A program made the translations under genes and the position numbers. A DNA stretch of 64,000 nucleotides. Origin: Sphingomonas sp. (GTDB lineage Bacteria; Pseudomonadota; Alphaproteobacteria; Sphingomonadales; Sphingomonadaceae). The stretch is taken from contig NZ_JAHBZI010000001.1 in NCBI RefSeq assembly GCF_019635515.1, forward strand, positions 372,001 to 436,000, written 5' to 3'. The first letter of the stretch is position 1. Each line of letters starts with the position of its first letter. A model generated the notes under the pieces. The model did not search any database. It was not told the origin of the DNA and saw nothing but the letters and a program-made list of their open reading frames with translations. Below, in pieces: positions 8,722 through 17,765 of this stretch.

Positions 8722-10395
8722 TTATTGCTGCCCCGCAATCGGCGGCGGCGCGCCGATGCCGGTGGCCGGGCGCTTGGCCTTGGGCGCGTCCTTGGCGTAG
8801 CGCTCGCCATAGGTATTGCCCTCATACCAGCGCGGCGCCTCCTTGCCGTCGGCGATCTCGCGCGCGATCAGGTAATTGAGCCGCGCGAACTTGGCGCCGG
8901 CGTCCCAGTTGATCGGCTGCGTCACCTGGTCCGAGGGCTTGTGATAGGTCGTCGCGAGGAAGTCCTTGAACGCCTTCTCGCCGCCATTCTTGAAGCCCGT
9001 GACGAGGAACACCGAAGGCACGCCCTGCTTGACGAAGCTGTAGTGATCGGAGCGCATGAACAGATTCTCCTGCGGCATCGGATCGGGTGACAGCGTCACA
9101 CCCATCCTGGCGCCCGCAGCCTCGACGATCGGCCCAAGGGTCGAATGCTCGGCGCCGAACGCGACCACGTCCTGGAAATCGTAGAGCAGGATCGGCATGT
9201 CGAGATTGACGTCGGCGACGACCTTGCCGGCGCCAACCACCGGATAATGGGCGAGATAGTCCGATCCGAGCAGTCCGTCCTCCTCGGCGGTCAGCGCCAC
9301 GAACAGGATCGAGCGCCTGGGTGGCTTGCCGCTCCGCTTGAAGGCGCGCGCCGCCTCCAGCATCGTCGCCACGCCCGCGGCATTGTCCATGGCGCCGTTA
9401 TAGATCTGGTCGCCGGCCAGCTTGGGATCGACGCCCTCATGATCGAGATGCGCCGACAGCACGACATGTTCGGGCGCGAGCTTGGGGTCGGAACCGGGCA
9501 GCAGCCCGATGACGTTGGGGCTGGAGACGAGCTTGACCTTGCTGGTGCGCTCGGTGGTGACCTTCTGCCTGAGCGCGAAGCCCTTGATCGCGCCCGGCTG
9601 CGCGGCGGCGGCGAACAGCTGCTCGGCGCTCATCGGCGCGCCCTGGAATAGCGCCGCGCCCGCGTCCGGATTGATATAGGCGCCGATCTTGATGCCGGGA
9701 TCCTCGCCCGCCGGCGCCCCGCTCGGGCTCAGCCAGTTGGTCTGTTTCTGGCTGAAATAGCTCAACGCCTGAATCCACGGGAACGCGCCCTTCAGATTGT
9801 CCGGCGTGATCAGGTAGAGCACGCCGAGCGCGCCGCGCTTGCCGGCGATGACCGGCTTGTCGCTGCCGCCCGCGGCCTTGATCTGGTCCGGGGTCATCCC
9901 CTTGGGGGTGCCGATCAGCGTCACGACGAATTTGCCGCGCACGTCGAGCCCATCGTAATCGGCATCCATACCATAGCCGACGAACACCGCCTCGCCGCTC
10001 AGCGTCTGCGTCGCCTCGCCGTAGCGCGGGCTCGCCGAGACCAGCACTTCGGCGCCGTTGGCGAACTTTTTGGTGCCGATCGTGATCGACGCCGGCTTGC
10101 TCTCGTCGAGCGCATATTCGGCGAGCGGCACTTGCTGGTACCAGCCGCCATCGGGCGCGCCGGGCTTGAGCCCCAGCGCGGCGAAGCGCGTGGCGACATA
10201 GCGCGCCGCGACATCATATCCGCGCGTGCCGGCATTGCGTCCCTCGAGCAGATCGTCGGCGAGGAAGGTCATGTGTGCGCGGACCTCATCGGCGCTGAAC
10301 ACGGGCTCCCCCGAGCCCGACGGCGTCGCGGTCTGGGCAAAGGCGGCGGGTGCCAGGGCGAGCGACACCGCGGAGAGAAGCAGGGACAAACGCAT
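8722..10395 (-). CDS. M28 family zinc metallopeptidase, secreted
   Basis: A protein of 557 residues with a clear signal peptide (MRLSLLLSAVSLALAPAAFA, then QTATP). It contains a protease-associated-like insert (about 130-260) and the M28 zinc site. The site is seen as LSAHLDHEG near residue 315, GAMDNAAGVATMLEAAR, LTAEEDGLLGSDY, NLDMP, and a final RSDHYSFVKQGVPSVFLVTGF. M28 peptidases are di-zinc aminopeptidases or carboxypeptidases. In sphingomonads they are exported and probably scavenge peptides. It is convergent with the acylase gene and divergent from the M16 peptidase gene at 10533. Confidence 0.95.
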   Translation of the reverse strand: MRLSLLLSAVSLALAPAAFAQTATPSGSGEPVFSADEVRAHMTFLADDLLEGRNAGTRGYDVAARYVATRFAALGLKPGAPDGGWYQQVPLAEYALDESKPASITIGTKKFANGAEVLVSASPRYGEATQTLSGEAVFVGYGMDADYDGLDVRGKFVVTLIGTPKGMTPDQIKAAGGSDKPVIAGKRGALGVLYLITPDNLKGAFPWIQALSYFSQKQTNWLSPSGAPAGEDPGIKIGAYINPDAGAALFQGAPMSAEQLFAAAAQPGAIKGFALRQKVTTERTSKVKLVSSPNVIGLLPGSDPKLAPEHVVLSAHLDHEGVDPKLAGDQIYNGAMDNAAGVATMLEAARAFKRSGKPPRRSILFVALTAEEDGLLGSDYLAHYPVVGAGKVVADVNLDMPILLYDFQDVVAFGAEHSTLGPIVEAAGARMGVTLSPDPMPQENLFMRSDHYSFVKQGVPSVFLVTGFKNGGEKAFKDFLATTYHKPSDQVTQPINWDAGAKFARLNYLIAREIADGKEAPRWYEGNTYGERYAKDAPKAKRPATGIGAPPPIAGQQ

Positions 10396-10532
10396 CGAAA
10401 AATTGCTCCAGCGGGAGATCGGGAAGCGGCGAGGCTAAAGGAAAAGCGGCAACGCGCAAAGCGCGGTTTGCACCTGCCCGGACCGTGGCTAAGGTCGCGT
10501 CATATTGATCTCTTCAGGATGGCCCGCGTCTC

Positions 10533-13340
10533 ATGAAACTTCCGCTCTTTCTCTGCGCCGCGCCGCTCGCGCTGGCCATGCCCGCCGCCGCACAGGAGGC
10601 GATCAAGCCGGTGCCGGTCGCCGAACTCGTCGCCCATGTGAACGTCCCCTACGAAACCTTCACGCTCAAGAACGGCCTGCGGGTGATCGTCCATACCGAT
10701 CGCAAGGCGCCGATCGTCGCGGTCTCGACCTGGTACGATGTCGGCTCGAAGCATGAGCCCAAGGGTAAGACCGGCTTCGCCCATCTCTTCGAGCATCTGA
10801 TGTTCAACGGATCGGAAAACGCGCCCGGCGAATTCTACGAGCGGCTCAAGGATTTCGGGGCCACCGACTATAACGGCACGACCAATTTCGACCGGACCAA
10901 TTATTTCGAGACCGTGCCGGCGCCGGCGCTGGAGCGGACGCTGTTCCTCGAAAGCGACCGGATGGGCTGGCTGCTCGGCGCGATCGATCAGGCGGTGCTC
11001 GATGAGCAGCGCGGCGTCGTCCAGAACGAGAAGCGCCAGGGCGACAACCGGCCCTATGGCCTCGTCTATTACAAGCTGCTCGAGGAGCTGCTCGCCGGCA
11101 ACCCCTATGGCCACACCCCGATCGGCTCGATGGCGGATCTCGATGCCGCCAGCCTCGACGACGTCAAGAACTGGTTCCGCGGGCATTACGGGCCGAACAA
11201 CGCGGTGCTGGTGCTGGCCGGCGATATCGATGCCAAGACCGCGCGCCCGCTGGTCGAGAAATATTTCGGCAAGATCGCTGCGGGCCCCAAGAGCGTGCTT
11301 CCCAAGGTCGAGATTCCGACGCTGCCCGTCTCGAAAAGCGTGACGATCAAGGACCGTGTCGCTTCGACTCTGGTGATGCGCGCCTGGGCGGTGCCGGGGA
11401 TGAACGACAAGGATGCGGTCGCGCTCGATGCCGCGAGCGATGTCCTTGGCGGGCTCGCCAGCTCGCGGCTCGACAATATCCTCGTCCGCAAGGAGAAGCT
11501 CGCGACCAGCGTGTCGTCGGGCTTCCAGTCGATGGCGCAGCTCGGCATCTTCACCGTCCAGCTGGTGGTGCGGCCCGGCGTCGATGTCGCGACGGCCACC
11601 AAGCGCCTCGACGAGATTCTCGCCGAGCTGATCGCCAAGGGGCCGACCGTGGATGAGGTACAGCGCGTGGCGACCACCAATGTCGCCGATCGGATCGAGG
11701 GGCTGGAATCGGTCGGCGGGTTCGGCGGCAAGGCCGTCGCGCTCGCCTCGGGCCAGCTTTATTCGGGCGATCCGCTGTTCTTCAAGAAGCAGCTCGAAGC
11801 GACCGCCCGGCTCACCCCCGAAGAGGTTCGCGCCGCCGCCGCCAAATGGCTCACGCGCCCGTCGGTGACCATCACTGTCGAGCCGGGCACGCGCGACGCC
11901 TATCAGGAGGCGCAGGCGGTGGCGCCCGCCAAGGTTGTCGCCGCGCCGCAGGCCGCGCCCGCCAACAGCCGCGGCGAGATGCCGGCGGTGGCGCAGATCC
12001 GCGATCTCGATTTTCCCGCCGTCACGCGCACGCACCTTTCGAACGGCATCGAGCTGATCTACGCCCAGCGCACCGCCGTGCCCCTCACCCAGATCGTGAT
12101 TAGCTTCGATGCCGGCGCCGCCGCCGATCCCGACGGCAAACTCGGCACGCAGGGGCTGACGCTGTCGCTGCTCGACGAGGGCACCCCAACGCTCGATTCC
12201 GCCGGCATCGCTGAAGCGCGCGAACGGCTCGGTGCGGATATCGGCGCGGGCAGCTCGGCCGACCGTACCTATCTGACGCTGGCGGCGCCCAGCCCCAATC
12301 TGGCGGCGTCGCTGCAATTGTTTGGCGATATCGTGCGCAATCCCGCTTTCGCGCCCGATGAGGTCGAGCGGCTGCGCGCCACGCGCCTTGCCGGCATTGC
12401 CCAGGAGCTGACCAGTCCCGAAGGACTGGGCGGCCGCGCCCTGCCGCCTTTGCTCTACGGGCCCGATAATCCCTATGCCAAGCTCGCGGCGGGATCGGGC
12501 GATCCGGCGGCGATCAAGGCGCTGACCCGCGACGATATCGTCGCCTTCCACCGCGCCTGGATCCGTCCCGACAAGGCCAAGATCTTCGTGGTCAGCGATC
12601 GCCCCCTCGCCGAAGTGCAGGCAGCGATCGAGCGGTACTTCGGCGATTGGCGCGGGCAGGGTGCCCCCGGCACTAAGACCTTCGCCGCCGCACCGGTACA
12701 GTCCGCGCCCAGGATCGTGCTGATCGACCGGCCCGATTCACCCCAGTCGCTGATCCTCGCCGGGCAGATGACCGGGCTCGATCCGCAGACCGAATTGCTG
12801 ACGGTGCTGACCGCGAACGAAGTGCTGGGCGGCGGCTTCCTGTCGCGGATCAACATGGATCTGCGCGAGGCCAAGCATTGGTCCTATGGCGTCAGCGGCG
12901 GGTTCGGCTGGCTCGAGCATGCCGTGCCCTACACGATCAGCGCGCCGGTCCAGGCCGACAAGACCGGCGAATCGATCCAGGCGTTGATGCTCCAGGTCCG
13001 CGAGTTCCTGACCACACGCGGCGTCACCGCCGCCGAGCGTGATCGCACCATCAACGGCGATGTCCGCGGGCTCGCCGGCCGATTCGAAACCGCCGGCGCG
13101 GTGCTCAGCGCGATGCAGACCAACGACATCCGCAAGCGTCCCGACGATTTCTACACCAGCATCGCCGAAAAATATCGCGGCATGACCGCGGCCCAGCTTG
13201 ACGCTGCGGCACGCGGGGCTTTGCGCGCCGATGGCTTTGTCTGGGTGGTGGTCGGCGACGCCGCCAAGGTGCGCCCGCAGCTTGACTCGCTCGGCCTCCC
13301 TGTCGAGGTGGTTCCCGCAGCGGCGGTGACCGCCAACTGA
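10533..13340 (+). CDS. M16 family zinc peptidase, two-domain, secreted
   Basis: A protein of 935 residues with a signal peptide (MKLPLFLCAAPLALAMPAAA, then QEA). The N-terminal M16 domain carries the inverted zinc motif HLFEH (His84, Glu87, His88), with the distal Glu in QRGVVQNEKRQGDNRPYG. The C-terminal half (about 480-930) repeats the M16 fold but has no HxxEH, as in many pitrilysin-like pairs where the second half is structural. Members degrade oligopeptides and signal peptides. It is followed after 19 bases by a small gene with its own ribosome-binding site. Confidence 0.95.
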   Translation: MKLPLFLCAAPLALAMPAAAQEAIKPVPVAELVAHVNVPYETFTLKNGLRVIVHTDRKAPIVAVSTWYDVGSKHEPKGKTGFAHLFEHLMFNGSENAPGEFYERLKDFGATDYNGTTNFDRTNYFETVPAPALERTLFLESDRMGWLLGAIDQAVLDEQRGVVQNEKRQGDNRPYGLVYYKLLEELLAGNPYGHTPIGSMADLDAASLDDVKNWFRGHYGPNNAVLVLAGDIDAKTARPLVEKYFGKIAAGPKSVLPKVEIPTLPVSKSVTIKDRVASTLVMRAWAVPGMNDKDAVALDAASDVLGGLASSRLDNILVRKEKLATSVSSGFQSMAQLGIFTVQLVVRPGVDVATATKRLDEILAELIAKGPTVDEVQRVATTNVADRIEGLESVGGFGGKAVALASGQLYSGDPLFFKKQLEATARLTPEEVRAAAAKWLTRPSVTITVEPGTRDAYQEAQAVAPAKVVAAPQAAPANSRGEMPAVAQIRDLDFPAVTRTHLSNGIELIYAQRTAVPLTQIVISFDAGAAADPDGKLGTQGLTLSLLDEGTPTLDSAGIAEARERLGADIGAGSSADRTYLTLAAPSPNLAASLQLFGDIVRNPAFAPDEVERLRATRLAGIAQELTSPEGLGGRALPPLLYGPDNPYAKLAAGSGDPAAIKALTRDDIVAFHRAWIRPDKAKIFVVSDRPLAEVQAAIERYFGDWRGQGAPGTKTFAAAPVQSAPRIVLIDRPDSPQSLILAGQMTGLDPQTELLTVLTANEVLGGGFLSRINMDLREAKHWSYGVSGGFGWLEHAVPYTISAPVQADKTGESIQALMLQVREFLTTRGVTAAERDRTINGDVRGLAGRFETAGAVLSAMQTNDIRKRPDDFYTSIAEKYRGMTAAQLDAAARGALRADGFVWVVVGDAAKVRPQLDSLGLPVEVVPAAAVTAN

Positions 13341-13359
13341 CTTTTTTGGAGAGACGATC

Positions 13360-13659
13360 ATGGCGAATGTGGATGGCAGCTGGAACACCGTCGCGAAGAC
13401 CCCGATGGGCGATCAGGCGGCGGTGCTGACGGTCAGCTCGAACGGCGACAGCTTCACTGGCACCTTTTCGGGCGCGATGGGCAACACCGAGGTCAAGGAC
13501 GGCAAGGTCGATGGCGATCGCCTGACCTTCGCGATCGACATCACCGTGCCGATGCCGATGACGCTGACCGGCGACGTAACCGTCGACGGCGACAGCATGA
13601 ACGGCACCGTCACCGCCGGCGCGTTCGGCGCATTCCCGCTGACGGGTACGCGGGCCTGA
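13360..13659 (+). CDS. Small beta-rich cytoplasmic protein, unknown function
   Basis: A protein of 99 residues without a signal peptide, starting after a good GGAGAG site. It has alternating polar and hydrophobic strands with repeated G-D-S/x-F/M-x-G-T motifs (NGDSFTGTFSGAMG, DGDRLTF, DGDSMNGTV). This suggests a small antiparallel beta-barrel or sheet. It has few positive charges and many Asp residues. It probably shares a transcript with the M16 gene upstream. I do not recognise a named family. Confidence 0.8.
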   Translation: MANVDGSWNTVAKTPMGDQAAVLTVSSNGDSFTGTFSGAMGNTEVKDGKVDGDRLTFAIDITVPMPMTLTGDVTVDGDSMNGTVTAGAFGAFPLTGTRA

Positions 13660-13667
13660 GCCTTAGA

Positions 13668-13805
13668 TCCTCTCCCTCCGGGAGAGGAAAGACGGGCCGC
13701 AAGGCCCGGCGAAGGTGAGGGTTAGGTCGAAACGCTCGGTTACTAGCCGTTTCGACCCAGCCCTCACCTGCCGCTTCGCGGCTATCCTCTCCCGAAGGGA
13801 GAGGA
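13668..13805. repeat. Intergenic repeat, family B copy 1
   Basis: A composite palindrome of about 138 bp between two convergent genes. The outer hairpins are CCTCTCCCTCCGGGAGAGG (13669-13687) and CCTCTCCCGAAGGGAGAGG (13786-13804). Inside are GGTGAGGG/CCCTCACC arms and a perfect 10-bp pair GGTCGAAACG / CGTTTCGACC (13725-13734, 13748-13757). A related copy is at 29276-29403. Confidence 0.85.
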
Positions 13806-14891
13806 TCAGGAGCGCCCAACCCGGGTCAAATGTCCCATCTTGCGCCCCGGCCGGGCAGTGCCCTTGCCATAGAGGTGCAGATGCGTCCCCGGCTCGGCGA
13901 GCAGTTCGGCCCAGCGCTCGCCCTCCTTGCCGATCAGGTTCAGCATCTCGATCATGTTGCCGGTCAGCCCGGTCGATCCCAAGGGCAGCCCGCAGATCGC
14001 GCGGATATGGTTCTCGAACTGCGAGCATTCGGCGCCCTCGATCGTCCAGTGCCCGGAATTATGGACGCGCGGCGCCATCTCGTTGAATACCGGCCCTTCG
14101 GGGGTCGCGAAGAATTCGAGGGTCAGCACCCCGACATGGTCGAGCGCCTCGGCGACCCGCGCGGAAAGCGTTGCCGCCTGCGCCCAATGGATCGCGATCT
14201 CGTGCGGGGCGGGCAGCGTCGATCGGGCGAGGATGCCGTCCTTATGCTCGTTCCATGGCGGCGGATAGCTGGCCAGTGCACCGTCGAGCCCGCGCACGGT
14301 GATGATCGAGAATTCATGGCTGAAATTGACGAAACCTTCGAGGATCGCCGGCCGCTCGCCGATATCGGCCCAAGCGGCCTCGGCCTGGGCGGCATCGTGG
14401 ATGCGCACCTGGCCCTTGCCGTCATAGCCGAGGCGCAGCGTCTTGAGGATCGCCGGCGCGCCGATCTCGGCAATCGCGGCGCGCAGCTCGTCGAGCGTGG
14501 TGACCAAGGCCCAGGGCGCGGTCCGCCCGCCCAGTTCGCCGACGAAGCTCTTCTCATTGGCCCGGTCCTGCGCGATCTCGAGGCTCTTGGGGCCGGGCCG
14601 CACCGGCACCTTGCCCGCCAGATATTCGACCGGCCGGATCGCGATATTCTCGAACTCGTAGGTCACGACATCGGCGTGCGCCGCCAGCTCGTCGAGGACG
14701 ATGCGGCTGTGATAATCGGCGCGGGTGAAGCTGGACGCGGTCTGCGCCGCGACGCTCTCGGCATCGGGGGCGAGGATATGGGTGCGATAGCCGAGTTGCG
14801 CCGCCGCCACCGCCAGCATCCGCCCGAGCTGCCCGCCGCCCAATATGCCGATCGTCGATCCGGGCGCCAAGGAACCGTTGCTTGCGCTCAT
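13806..14891 (-). CDS. purK: 5-(carboxyamino)imidazole ribonucleotide synthase
   Basis: A protein of 361 residues. It is an ATP-grasp enzyme that carboxylates aminoimidazole ribonucleotide with bicarbonate to N5-CAIR, the step before PurE in purine synthesis. Seen are the N-terminal [16 protein letters not shown] motif (about 13-28), ATP-grasp segments [14 protein letters not shown] and [18 protein letters not shown], and the signature [20 protein letters not shown]. The length is normal. Its start overlaps the purE stop codon by 4 bases (ATGA), indicating translational coupling. A family B repeat lies directly after its stop. Confidence 0.98.
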   Translation of the reverse strand: MSASNGSLAPGSTIGILGGGQLGRMLAVAAAQLGYRTHILAPDAESVAAQTASSFTRADYHSRIVLDELAAHADVVTYEFENIAIRPVEYLAGKVPVRPGPKSLEIAQDRANEKSFVGELGGRTAPWALVTTLDELRAAIAEIGAPAILKTLRLGYDGKGQVRIHDAAQAEAAWADIGERPAILEGFVNFSHEFSIITVRGLDGALASYPPPWNEHKDGILARSTLPAPHEIAIHWAQAATLSARVAEALDHVGVLTLEFFATPEGPVFNEMAPRVHNSGHWTIEGAECSQFENHIRAICGLPLGSTGLTGNMIEMLNLIGKEGERWAELLAEPGTHLHLYGKGTARPGRKMGHLTRVGRS

Positions 14892-15367
14892 TCGGGCGAG
14901 TCCGCCACGCTATCAGTCTGCGCCGCGCGCCAGTCCTTGAGCCGTCCGGCCAGCGCTTCGTCCGATGTCGCGAGGATCGCCGCGGCCAGCAGCCCGGCAT
15001 TGATCGCGCCGGGCTTGCCGATCGCCAGCGTGCCGACCGGAATGCCGCCCGGCATCTGCGCGATCGAGAGCAGGCTGTCCATGCCCTTCAGCGCCTTGGA
15101 TTCGACCGGCACGCCCAGCACCGGCAGATGCGTCATCGACGCCGCCATGCCCGGCAAATGCGCCGCGCCGCCGGCGCCGGCGATCACCACCTTGAGCCCG
15201 CGATCGGCGGCGCTGGTCGCATAGTCATAGAGCCGCTGCGGCGTGCGATGCGCGCTGACTACCTTGGTCTCATGCGCCACGCCCAGCGCCTCCAGCACCT
15301 CGGCGGCATGGCGCATCGTCTCCCAATCGGAAGTGCTGCCCATGATGATGCCGACCAGAGGTGCCAT
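14888..15367 (-). CDS. purE: 5-(carboxyamino)imidazole ribonucleotide mutase
   Basis: A protein of 159 residues. It converts N5-CAIR to CAIR in purine biosynthesis. The class I PurE signature is plain: [44 protein letters not shown] and [30 protein letters not shown] start at [10 protein letters not shown] (15367), preceded by AGGAAG. A longer in-frame start adds 12 residues that are not conserved. It is first in a purE-purK operon. Confidence 0.98.
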   Translation of the reverse strand: MAPLVGIIMGSTSDWETMRHAAEVLEALGVAHETKVVSAHRTPQRLYDYATSAADRGLKVVIAGAGGAAHLPGMAASMTHLPVLGVPVESKALKGMDSLLSIAQMPGGIPVGTLAIGKPGAINAGLLAAAILATSDEALAGRLKDWRAAQTDSVADSPE

Positions 15368-15407
15368 GCGCGGCTTCCTAGAGGCGCGGTGATGTAGGAG
15401 CAACCTC

Positions 15408-15535
15408 GATCCTCCCCGGCACGGGGAGGGGGACCAGCCGCAGGCTGGTGGAGGGGGCGGGCCGCAAGCGCGGTGCCGCGTGGAAAGCCCCCTCCGTCAC
15501 GCTGCGCGTGCCACCTCCCCGTGCCGGGGAGGATC
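15408..15535. repeat. Intergenic repeat, family A copy 1
   Basis: A 128-bp element whose outer 22 bases at each end are exact reverse complements (15408-15429 and 15514-15535). Each arm is itself a hairpin (CCTCCCCGGCACGGGGAGG). The inner parts are GACCAGCCGCAGGCTGGT, GGAGGGGGC and CCCCCTCCGTCA. Related copies lie at 35503, 53866 and 55329. Confidence 0.9.
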
Positions 15536-15538
15536 GGA

Positions 15539-16225
15539 TCACCGCTCGCTCAGATAGTATCGATCCGTCGCATTCAGCTGGTCGTCGAGCTCGAACACGA
15601 TCGGCTGGCCGGTCGGAATCTCCAGGCTGACGATATCGGCATCGGCGATGTGCGAGAGATGCTTGACCAGCGCCCGCAGCGAATTGCCGTGCGCCGAGAC
15701 GACCACCCGCTTGCCCGCCCTGAGATCGGGCGCGATTCTGGCCTCCCAATAAGGCTGCACCCGCGCGATCGTGTCCTTCAGGCTCTCGGTCTGCGGGATC
15801 TTGATCCCCGCATAGCGCCGGTCCTTCGTCAGATCGAATTCGCTGTCGGCTTCGCTCAGGGGCGGCGCGATATCGAAGGCGCGGCGCCAGATATGGACCT
15901 GCTCGTCGCCATGGATCCTGGCGGTCTCGGCCTTGTTGAGCCCGGTCAGCCCGCCATAGTGCCGCTCGTTCAGCGCCCAGTCCTTCTCGACCGGCAGCCA
16001 CAACCGGCCCATCTCTTCCAGCACGATATTGAGCGTCTTGATCGCCCGCGTCTGCAGGCTGGTATAGCATTGATCGAAATCGAAGCCCTTTTCGCTGAGC
16101 AGCTTGCCCGCCGCCTTGGCCTCCTCGATCCCCTGATCGGTCAGGTTGACGTCCCACCAGCCGGTGAAGCGGTTCTCGAGGTTCCAGGCCGATTGGCCAT
16201 GGCGGATCAGGACGAGCGTGGGCAT
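15539..16225 (-). CDS. gpmA: 2,3-bisphosphoglycerate-dependent phosphoglycerate mutase
   Basis: A protein of 228 residues. It interconverts 3- and 2-phosphoglycerate in glycolysis. The N-terminal LIRHGQSAWNLENRFTGWWD carries the phospho-acceptor His9. Further signatures are LNERHYGGLTGLNK, RRYAGIKIPQTESLKDTI and VVSAHGNSLRALVKHL with the second catalytic His. The length is standard for the cofactor-dependent type. The family A repeat ends 3 bases after its stop codon, so purE transcripts run into gpmA only through this element. Confidence 0.98.
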   Translation of the reverse strand: MPTLVLIRHGQSAWNLENRFTGWWDVNLTDQGIEEAKAAGKLLSEKGFDFDQCYTSLQTRAIKTLNIVLEEMGRLWLPVEKDWALNERHYGGLTGLNKAETARIHGDEQVHIWRRAFDIAPPLSEADSEFDLTKDRRYAGIKIPQTESLKDTIARVQPYWEARIAPDLRAGKRVVVSAHGNSLRALVKHLSHIADADIVSLEIPTGQPIVFELDDQLNATDRYYLSER

Positions 16226-16338
16226 GGCGGACTCCTTTTCGCGGTCCTCTTAGTCGTGCTTCGGCGGAGCGCAACCGGCAGAGCCTCTCGACCGGGCAAT
16301 TGCCTCGTGCCATGCCAATGGGCGATGCGGACCAAGCC

Positions 16339-17241
16339 ATGGATCTGAACCTCACGGACCTGCCCGTCGATGCCCCCGCGGTCCGCTACATGCGGCCCGA
16401 TCCGCGGCTGATGCCCTATATTTCGGGCTATCACGCCTATGCGGCCGGCAGGATTGGCGGCGGCCCCTATCATGAATGGTTCTTTCCTGGCTGGGCCAAT
16501 GTCCGCTTCCGTCTCGCCAGCGCGCCATGGCAATTGGGCTATGGCGACGCCGCACCCGAAGAGGTGCCGGAAATGGTGTTGTTCGGGCCGAGCCGATCGG
16601 GCGCGCACAGCATCTCGCAAGGCGGGCATCTGGTCGGGTTTGGCGTCACGCCGCTTGGTTGGCACCGGCTGTTTCGCGACCCGGCACAGCGCTTCGCGGA
16701 CCGGCTGACTCCGCTCGATGGCCTGTGGCCCGCCGCGCGGCCGATGCAGGATGCGCTTCGCGACGCACGGACGACGGCGGATGTGGTGCGCATATTCAAC
16801 GCGCACCTGCTTGGGGCGCTGCGGCCGGCCTCGCCGGACGAAGCGCTGATCGCGCGGCTGTTCGATCTGCTTGTCGAGGATCATGATCTGGATCTGCGCA
16901 AGGCGGCGGTGGCGATGGGCTGCTCGCCGCAGAAGCTGCGTCGGATATCGATCGCCCATTTCGGCTTTCCGCCCAAGATCCTGCTGCGCCGCTCGCGCTT
17001 CCTCAAATCGCTGGTGGCGATCGTCGGCACCGAGCCGGGGCAATGGAGCCAGCGGATCAGCGCCAGCTATTTCGACCAGTCCCACTTCATTCGGGATTCG
17101 CATTACTTTCTGGGCATGAAGCCGGGCGCGTTCCTCGCCCTCGATCGGCCGCTGGCGATGCTGTCGATCAAGGCGCGGCAGGCGGCGCTGGGCGCGCCGT
17201 TTCAGGCATTGCACCGGCTTGGCGCTTCTTCCACGGCGTGA
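16339..17241 (+). CDS. AraC-family transcriptional regulator
   Basis: About 300 residues from MDLNLTDLPVD. Earlier in-frame starts exist (ATG 16312 and 16318, TTG 16300) and no Shine-Dalgarno decides between them. The N-terminal part (about 20-150) resembles the cupin-like sensing domain of AraC regulators of the DUF6597 type (YISGYHAYAAG, PEMVLFGPSRSGAHSI, GFGVTPLGWHRLF). The C-terminus holds two helix-turn-helix motifs, the first around DLRKAAVAMGCSPQKLRRI and the second around SASYFDQSHFIRDSHYFLGM then KPGAFLAL. It is divergent from gpmA and upstream of the secreted-protein cluster, which it might control. Confidence 0.85.
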   Translation: MDLNLTDLPVDAPAVRYMRPDPRLMPYISGYHAYAAGRIGGGPYHEWFFPGWANVRFRLASAPWQLGYGDAAPEEVPEMVLFGPSRSGAHSISQGGHLVGFGVTPLGWHRLFRDPAQRFADRLTPLDGLWPAARPMQDALRDARTTADVVRIFNAHLLGALRPASPDEALIARLFDLLVEDHDLDLRKAAVAMGCSPQKLRRISIAHFGFPPKILLRRSRFLKSLVAIVGTEPGQWSQRISASYFDQSHFIRDSHYFLGMKPGAFLALDRPLAMLSIKARQAALGAPFQALHRLGASSTA

Positions 17242-17310
17242 TCGTTTCTTCCAATCCACGCGGCGTATCTCGGACTAGCTCTTCGTCCTAAGCGGCGCGG
17301 AGGGCGATCC

Positions 17311-17754
17311 TTGGACGTGACATTATTGCTCGTGGTCGTAGCACCGATGGTGGCGATCACCGCCTTGCTGCTCTGGCTGGCCGCGCGCGCGGATCGGCTG
17401 CGCGAAGCTTCGAAGCATTGGCCAAAGGCGTCGGGGATCGTCGAAGAGGCCAAGGTCAACCACAGTGGCAAGGGCGGCCATTGGCCCAAGGTGCGCTACC
17501 GCTATTCGGTCCACGGTCAGCAGCATAGCGCCACCCGCATCGGATTCGTGCAGGAAAACCGGACCCGCGCCGATTGCGAGGCGCTGGTCGCCCGGTACGC
17601 GCCGGGAACCGCGGTGGATGTCTGGTACGATCCGCAACGGCCCGGTTTCTCGGTGCTCGAACGCGGCGGCAATTCCAACGGGCTGCGGATCGCGGCCTGG
17701 ATCATCGGCGGACTCTTCGCGGTGACCTTCATGATTCTTGTGCTGAATGGATGA
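17311..17754 (+). CDS. DUF3592-like membrane protein
   Basis: A protein of 147 residues with a TTG start after GGAGGGCGATCC. It has one N-terminal helix (about 3-24) and one C-terminal helix (about 125-145) flanking a soluble domain. That domain contains WPKASGIVEEAKV, KVRYRYSVHGQQHSATRI and YAPGTAVDVWYDPQRPGFSVLE. The combination of a W-x-x-x-x-G start, Y-x-Y and Y-x-P-x-R-P is typical of DUF3592 proteins, whose function is unknown. It heads a compact run of four genes. Confidence 0.85.
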   Translation: MDVTLLLVVVAPMVAITALLLWLAARADRLREASKHWPKASGIVEEAKVNHSGKGGHWPKVRYRYSVHGQQHSATRIGFVQENRTRADCEALVARYAPGTAVDVWYDPQRPGFSVLERGGNSNGLRIAAWIIGGLFAVTFMILVLNG

Positions 17755-17765
17755 GGAGAATGGCG

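Noticed and set aside
10500..12551. Open frame of 683 codons on the minus strand opposite the M16 peptidase
   Set aside because: The composition is typical of antisense GC-rich frames and the plus strand encodes an intact peptidase with its zinc motif.
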